This document shows, piece after piece, positions 60,088-64,000 of a DNA stretch of 64,000 nucleotides. A model generated the notes under the pieces. The model worked only from the letters and a program-made list of their open reading frames with translations, was not told the DNA's origin and made no database searches. The first letter of the stretch is position 1; the number at the start of each line of letters is the position of its first letter. This DNA comes from Stakelama portus. Lineage in GTDB: Bacteria; Pseudomonadota; Alphaproteobacteria; Sphingomonadales; Sphingomonadaceae. The position numbers and the translations under genes are program-made. The DNA lies in the NCBI RefSeq assembly GCF_003171655.1, contig NZ_QFZL01000001.1, positions 1-64,000 on the forward strand. Reading direction: 5' to 3'.

Positions 60088-60456
60088 TCAGGCGCGCGGC
60101 GGCGCGTGTGCCGGAGGCGGAACGCCTTCGCTGGCGTCGAAAAGCGCGATCGGCGCTACGTCGAAAGTTGTGGCAGGCACGACGATGCGCAAAGCCGAAA
60201 CCGGCGAAACGGACGCGGTTGCAAGCACAGGCGGCGTGCCGGGACGCGGATCGGGCAATGGAGCGGAGCGTTGCGCCAGAGCCTTTTGCGCATAACGCTG
60301 GGGGCCCAGGGCAACTTCGACCGTGGTGGGATTGAACGCAGAGCCGTGCCGCACCCGATCGGGCAGGCTCACCGGCGTCAATGCATGCGCGACGATGCTC
60401 GCCAGCAGCAGAAATGTCGCGGCGATCCGCAAACGGAAGGGAGACGGGCGAGTCAT
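60088..60456 (-). CDS. small exported protein, unknown
   Basis: 122 residues with a likely signal peptide (RLRIAATFLLLASIVAHALT). The remainder is Pro/Ala-rich and low in secondary structure (LPDPRPGTPPVLATASVSPV). It has no recognisable domain. The frame is real by codon use and position, but whether it is translated is less certain than for its neighbours. Confidence 0.5.
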   Translation of the reverse strand: MTRPSPFRLRIAATFLLLASIVAHALTPVSLPDRVRHGSAFNPTTVEVALGPQRYAQKALAQRSAPLPDPRPGTPPVLATASVSPVSALRIVVPATTFDVAPIALFDASEGVPPPAHAPPRA

Positions 60457-60515
60457 GGCGCAGCAACGAATATAGTCATGCGCGTGCGCAGGGGGAAGTG
60501 CGCGAGGCCAGAGGG

Positions 60516-62075
60516 TCAGCCGCTTCGCCGCACCATCGCCTTCAGGTCGCTGATCAGATAGGCGCGGGTGATCAGGCAGGCGAGGCCGTAGATCGCCGCG
60601 CCGACGCCGACGAGCAGCAGCATGCCGAAGGCACGGACCCAGAAGCCGCCGGTCGTCCAGGGTTCGATCAGCTGCTCGCCGAACCACAGCGCGACGCCCA
60701 TCAGGACCGCCGCTAGGGCGAGGCGGGGAACGCGACGCCGCAGGCGCGCATCGGCAGTGAAATGGCCGCGCTTCTTCAGCGTGGCATAGAGCAGCGCCAT
60801 GTTGATGCACGCCGACAATGCAGTCGCGAGCGCGGGGCCGACATAGCCGATGGTGGGAATGAGGATCAGATTGCCGACAATGTTCGCCGCCACTGCGATC
60901 ATCGCGAAGCGCACCGGCGTGCGGGTATCCTCGCGCGCATAAAAGCCCGGCGTCAGCACCTTGATCAGCACATAGGCGGGCAGGCCGATCGAGAAGGCGG
61001 CGAGCGTCATCGCAGTGGCGCTGGTATCGGCGGCGTCGAAGCGGCCATGCTGGAAAAGCGTGCGGATGATCGGTTCGGCAACGACCATCAGCGCGACCAT
61101 GGCGGGCAGGGTGAGGAACAGCGCCAGTTCGATCCCGCGATTCTGCATCGCCATCGCTTCGTCGTCCTTGCCTTCGCCCAGCTGGCGCGAAATCGTCGGC
61201 AGCAGGATCGTGCCAAGCCCGATGCCGATCAGGCCGAGCGGCAGCTGATTGAGGCGGTCGGCATAATAGATATAGCTGATCGCGCCGGGGGCGAGCAGGC
61301 TGCCCGCCAGCGCCGTGGAAATCAGCAGGTTGATCTGGACCGCGCCCGCACCGGCGGCGGCGGGCAGGATCAGCTTGAACAACTGGCCGATATCCTTGTC
61401 GATACGCGGCATGCGAAGCCGTAGCTTCACGCCCGCGCCGCGGCACGCCCAGATCAGCCAGCCGAGCTGAAGCGCGCCGCCGACCGTGACCGAAATCGCC
61501 TGAACCCGCGCGGTTTCATAGGCATCGGTGCCATGAAAGAACCACAGGCCGGCGATCATCGCGATATTGAGCAGCACCGGCGCGGCGGCATTGACCCAGA
61601 AGCGATGAAGCGAATTCAATATGCCGCCGAGCAGCGAGACGATGCTGATCAGCGCCAGATAGGGGATGGTGATGCGCGAAAGCGTCACGGCATAGGCGAA
61701 TTGTTCCGGCGTCGGATCGTTGAACCCGCCCGACAGCGCCCAGGTGATCGGCCATGCGGCGGCGATCATGACGATGGTGAAGAGAATCAGGACCGGCAGC
61801 AGCACCGCCATGGCGCGCTCGGCGAAATCGAGCCCTGCCGAGAGCTCGCCCTTTTCGGCGACGCGGCGATTGAACATCGGAATGAAGGCAGAGGAAAAGG
61901 CGCCCTCTGCGAACAGCGCGCGGAACATGTTGGGCAGGCGGAAGGCGACGAGAAACGCGTCCGACGCAAAGCCTGCGCCGACAAAGGTCGCCTGCAGCGA
62001 ATCGCGTACCAGCGCGAGTACGCGGCTTACCAGCGTGAGGCCGCCGACCGATCCCAGCGTCTTTGCGAGATTCAT
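60516..62075 (-). CDS. murJ: lipid II flippase MurJ
   Basis: 519 residues with about fourteen membrane helices. N-terminal GGLTLVSRVLALVRDSLQA and FRLPNMFRALFAEGAFSSAF carry the conserved arginines of the MVF/MurJ family. It moves lipid-linked peptidoglycan precursor across the inner membrane. It is minus-strand, 28 bases downstream of secB. Confidence 0.96.
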   Translation of the reverse strand: MNLAKTLGSVGGLTLVSRVLALVRDSLQATFVGAGFASDAFLVAFRLPNMFRALFAEGAFSSAFIPMFNRRVAEKGELSAGLDFAERAMAVLLPVLILFTIVMIAAAWPITWALSGGFNDPTPEQFAYAVTLSRITIPYLALISIVSLLGGILNSLHRFWVNAAAPVLLNIAMIAGLWFFHGTDAYETARVQAISVTVGGALQLGWLIWACRGAGVKLRLRMPRIDKDIGQLFKLILPAAAGAGAVQINLLISTALAGSLLAPGAISYIYYADRLNQLPLGLIGIGLGTILLPTISRQLGEGKDDEAMAMQNRGIELALFLTLPAMVALMVVAEPIIRTLFQHGRFDAADTSATAMTLAAFSIGLPAYVLIKVLTPGFYAREDTRTPVRFAMIAVAANIVGNLILIPTIGYVGPALATALSACINMALLYATLKKRGHFTADARLRRRVPRLALAAVLMGVALWFGEQLIEPWTTGGFWVRAFGMLLLVGVGAAIYGLACLITRAYLISDLKAMVRRSG

Positions 62076-62103
62076 CGGTCAGCGGCCCCCGCCAGATTGT
62101 GGA

Positions 62104-62619
62104 TCAGGCCTGGCCGACGCCTTCGCCGGCCGGAGCGTTCTGCTGATCGCGTTCGGCGCGCTGTTGAAGATAGAGCGCGTTGAAATCGATGGGCTCGAGC
62201 ATCAGCGGCTGAAAACCGCCGTCGCGCACGGCATCGGCGAGCACGCGGCGCGCGAAGGGGAACAGGATGCGCGGCGCTTCGCCGAGCAGGAACGGTTCGA
62301 TATGTTCCTGCGGAATGTTGCGCAGGCCGAACAGGCCAGCATAGGTGAGGTCGACCAGGAATGCGGTCTGGCCTTCGACCTCGGCACGGACTTCGATCTT
62401 CAGCGCGACTTCATAGGTGTCGTCGCCGACCTGATTCGACCCGATGTTGAACTGGACGTCGAAACCGGGCTGGCCCTGTTTCTGAAAAATCCCCGGCGCG
62501 CCGGGATTTTCGAACGACATGTCCTTCACATATTGCGAAATCACGCCCGCGACCGGGCTGGTATCGGCGCCATTGGGCTGGGGGGTGCCGGTCGGATCGG
62601 CACTGGCGGTCTCAGCCAT
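62104..62619 (-). CDS. secB: protein-export chaperone SecB
   Basis: 171 residues. QYVKDMSFENPGAPGIF near 28 and the acidic YAGLFGLRNIPQEHIEPFLL region near 95 and FPFARRVLADAVRDGGFQPL near 122 are SecB signatures. It keeps preproteins unfolded for SecA. AAGGAT precedes ATG 62619. Divergent from the Tim44-like gene with 166 bases between starts, a conserved alphaproteobacterial layout. Confidence 0.96.
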   Translation of the reverse strand: MAETASADPTGTPQPNGADTSPVAGVISQYVKDMSFENPGAPGIFQKQGQPGFDVQFNIGSNQVGDDTYEVALKIEVRAEVEGQTAFLVDLTYAGLFGLRNIPQEHIEPFLLGEAPRILFPFARRVLADAVRDGGFQPLMLEPIDFNALYLQQRAERDQQNAPAGEGVGQA

Positions 62620-62785
62620 CGAAAAATCCTTCTTGTCTCTGCGGAAATACCTTGCGCGCAGGCGCGTTGGTAATTGGTGGCCGCGCGTAGCAGGCGGTTC
62701 GCGCCAGTTCAACGGCACACTGTTGCGCATATTTGAAACAATGGCCGCAAAGGCCTATGTACGCGTCAAAGGTTTCGGAGGCGTG

Positions 62786-63439
62786 GTGTCCACTTTCTAT
62801 ATCGTCCTGTTCGCAATGGTTGCTGCCTTTCTGGCGTTGCGCCTTTATTCGGTACTCGGCAAACGCACCGGGCACGAGCAGCAGCCGCTGCCCAAGGCGG
62901 CTGAGGAACGCGCGCCGGCGCAGCCGATGCCGCGTACCATCGACATGGCTCCCGAAGCGCGCGAGCCCGGTTCGCGCAATGTCGAATCCGACGCCGAACC
63001 CGGTCTGCGCGCAGTGATCGCCGCCGATTCGAGCTTCGATGTCGCGCAATTCATCGATGGTGCGAAATCGGCCTATGAAATGATCCTCAAGGCGTTCTGG
63101 TCGGGAGACGAGGAAACGCTGAAATGGCTGGTCGAGGATGATGTGCGCGAGGGTTTCTCCGCCGCCATCGCCGAGCGCAAGGAAGCCGGTCACACGCTCG
63201 ACAACCGCCTGGTCTCGATCGAAACCGCAAAGATCGTCGACGCGCAGGTCGAGGGGCGCAATGCCCGGATCACGGTGCGCTTCGATGCCGATATTGCCGC
63301 GGTCACGCGCGATGCGGACGGCAATGTGGTTGCCGGTTCGATGAGCGATGCCGTCGAAACCCACGATATCTGGACCTTCGCGCGGACGCTGCGCAGCGAC
63401 GATCCCAACTGGAAACTCGCGGAAACCGACGAAGCCTGA
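62786..63439 (+). CDS. Tim44-like domain protein (TimA type)
   Basis: 217 residues. One N-terminal membrane helix (FYIVLFAMVAAFLALRLY, about 3-20), a Pro/Ala-rich linker and a C-terminal Tim44-like domain (about 75-215; FIDGAKSAYEMILKAFWSGD, LKWLVEDDVREGFSAAI). It is an inner-membrane relative of mitochondrial Tim44. GTG 62786 is favoured: GGAGG lies four bases before it and the membrane helix then starts the protein. ATG 62741 has no ribosome site. Confidence 0.88.
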   Translation: MSTFYIVLFAMVAAFLALRLYSVLGKRTGHEQQPLPKAAEERAPAQPMPRTIDMAPEAREPGSRNVESDAEPGLRAVIAADSSFDVAQFIDGAKSAYEMILKAFWSGDEETLKWLVEDDVREGFSAAIAERKEAGHTLDNRLVSIETAKIVDAQVEGRNARITVRFDADIAAVTRDADGNVVAGSMSDAVETHDIWTFARTLRSDDPNWKLAETDEA

Positions 63440-63470
63440 CCGGTCCGGTCGGATGACAGGGGGACGACGC

Positions 63471-64000
63471 ATGCGCGGATGGGGTGTGGCGGCACTGGCG
63501 ATGCTGCTGGGTGCCTGTTCGGGATCGCTGGTCCCGCCGGGCGCCGGATATGGATCGGCGCCCTATGGCGGTTCGCCTCATGCGCCCGTGAACGAAGTGC
63601 CGGTGCGTCAGCCGACGCCCGCCACGCCAATCGCTGCAGCGCCTGCGCCGCCCGCGCCCGCAGGCGCCGATGTCGCGGCCGGATCGGGCGTGATCGCCGG
63701 ACCGAATGTCGCATCGCTGCCGATCAGCGACGACGGCGCGGCGCGCGCGCTTGCCGCCTATCGCACCAGCTGTGGTTCGCTGAGCCGCCGTACCGACCAG
63801 TCGGGGCTGACCCGGCCGGCGGACTGGGCGGCCTCGTGCCAGGCTGCGCAGAACTGGCCTGCGACCGACGCACGCAATTTCTTCGCCCGCTATTTCGAAG
63901 CGGTGCAGATCGCCGACGGCGCGGCATTCGCCACCGGCTATTACGAGCCCGAAATCGCCGGTTCGCGCGACCGGCGACCGGGATATGACGTTCCGATCTA
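63471..64000 (+). CDS. mltA: MltA-type lytic transglycosylase, 5' part
   Basis: The gene starts at ATG 63471 and runs off the window end (176 codons seen). A lipobox LLGACSG (Cys near 16), a Pro/Ala-rich linker (about 20-75) and the start of the MltA domain (SFAAYR-like ALAAYRTSCGSLSRR, FFARYFEAVQIADGAAFATG, then YYEPEIAGSRDRRPGYDVPI shortened at twenty) support the call. It cleaves peptidoglycan to 1,6-anhydromuropeptides from the outer membrane. The position after the Tim44-like gene is conserved. Confidence 0.88.
   Translation, partial: MRGWGVAALAMLLGACSGSLVPPGAGYGSAPYGGSPHAPVNEVPVRQPTPATPIAAAPAPPAPAGADVAAGSGVIAGPNVASLPISDDGAARALAAYRTSCGSLSRRTDQSGLTRPADWAASCQAAQNWPATDARNFFARYFEAVQIADGAAFATGYYEPEIAGSRDRRPGYDVPI

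Overview
The window is a high-GC chromosomal segment that looks like a member of the Sphingomonadaceae (Alphaproteobacteria; Sphingomonas- or Sphingopyxis-like). This rests on gene content and order rather than a marker gene: a ubiB/coaBC/dut block beside ubiE, mutM-rpsT-dnaA, secB next to a Tim44-like gene and mltA, a fused cysNC, and a sphingan-type polysaccharide assembly set. No rRNA, tRNA or CRISPR array was seen.

Layout. 0-6 kb: gph, glmU and glmS (UDP-GlcNAc supply) with small secreted proteins; a perfect hairpin holds the glmS ribosome binding site. 6-12.4 kb: an HWE sensor kinase coupled to a receiver protein, and a REC-GGDEF-EAL protein overlapping a CHASE4 kinase. 12.4-16.4 kb: a membrane protein with a SET methyltransferase domain, a NudK-like GDP-mannose hydrolase, and manC/manA separated by two large related hairpins. 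16.5-22 kb: sulfate activation (TSUP exporter, cysQ, cysNC, cysD) divergent from a LuxR-type regulator. 22-25 kb: initiating sugar transferase and ugd. 25-30 kb: a possible small transcript with a 20-residue ORF, an EAL protein, a TPR hybrid kinase, and a response regulator preceded by an overlapping 16-residue leader ORF.

30-34 kb: rpsU and an FKBP, then about 2.8 kb of nested, decayed insertion sequences (two IS3 remnants, an IS630, an IS5). 34-41 kb: exopolysaccharide assembly operon on the minus strand (wecB, wzy, wza, wzc with kinase domain, and a TPR/beta-sandwich protein whose stop codon lies inside an IS3 terminus). 41-42 kb: galU. 42-49.5 kb: nine minus-strand genes with seven consecutive overlaps (ubiE, ubiB, membrane protein, coaBC, VirJ-like, dut, small protein, moeB-like, dsrE-like). 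49.5-54 kb: mutM, rpsT, dnaA, trpS. 54.8-57.2 kb: wecC and a UDP-sugar epimerase. 57-64 kb: M48 peptidase, PPP phosphatase, small proteins, murJ, secB, Tim44-like protein, start of mltA.

How it fits together: glmU/glmS, wecB/wecC, galU/ugd/epimerase and manC/manA supply UDP-GlcNAc, UDP-ManNAcA, UDP-Glc/GlcA/GalA and GDP-Man. The sugar transferase, Wzy, Wza and Wzc assemble and export a polymer, and several c-di-GMP and two-component proteins nearby could control it. No glycosyltransferases that extend the repeat unit are in the window, so the pathway is split over several loci. The most unusual items are the membrane-SET protein, the covarying hairpin pair at 15.2-15.4 kb, the small structured transcript candidate at 25.2-25.4 kb, and the coupled leader ORF at 29.6 kb.
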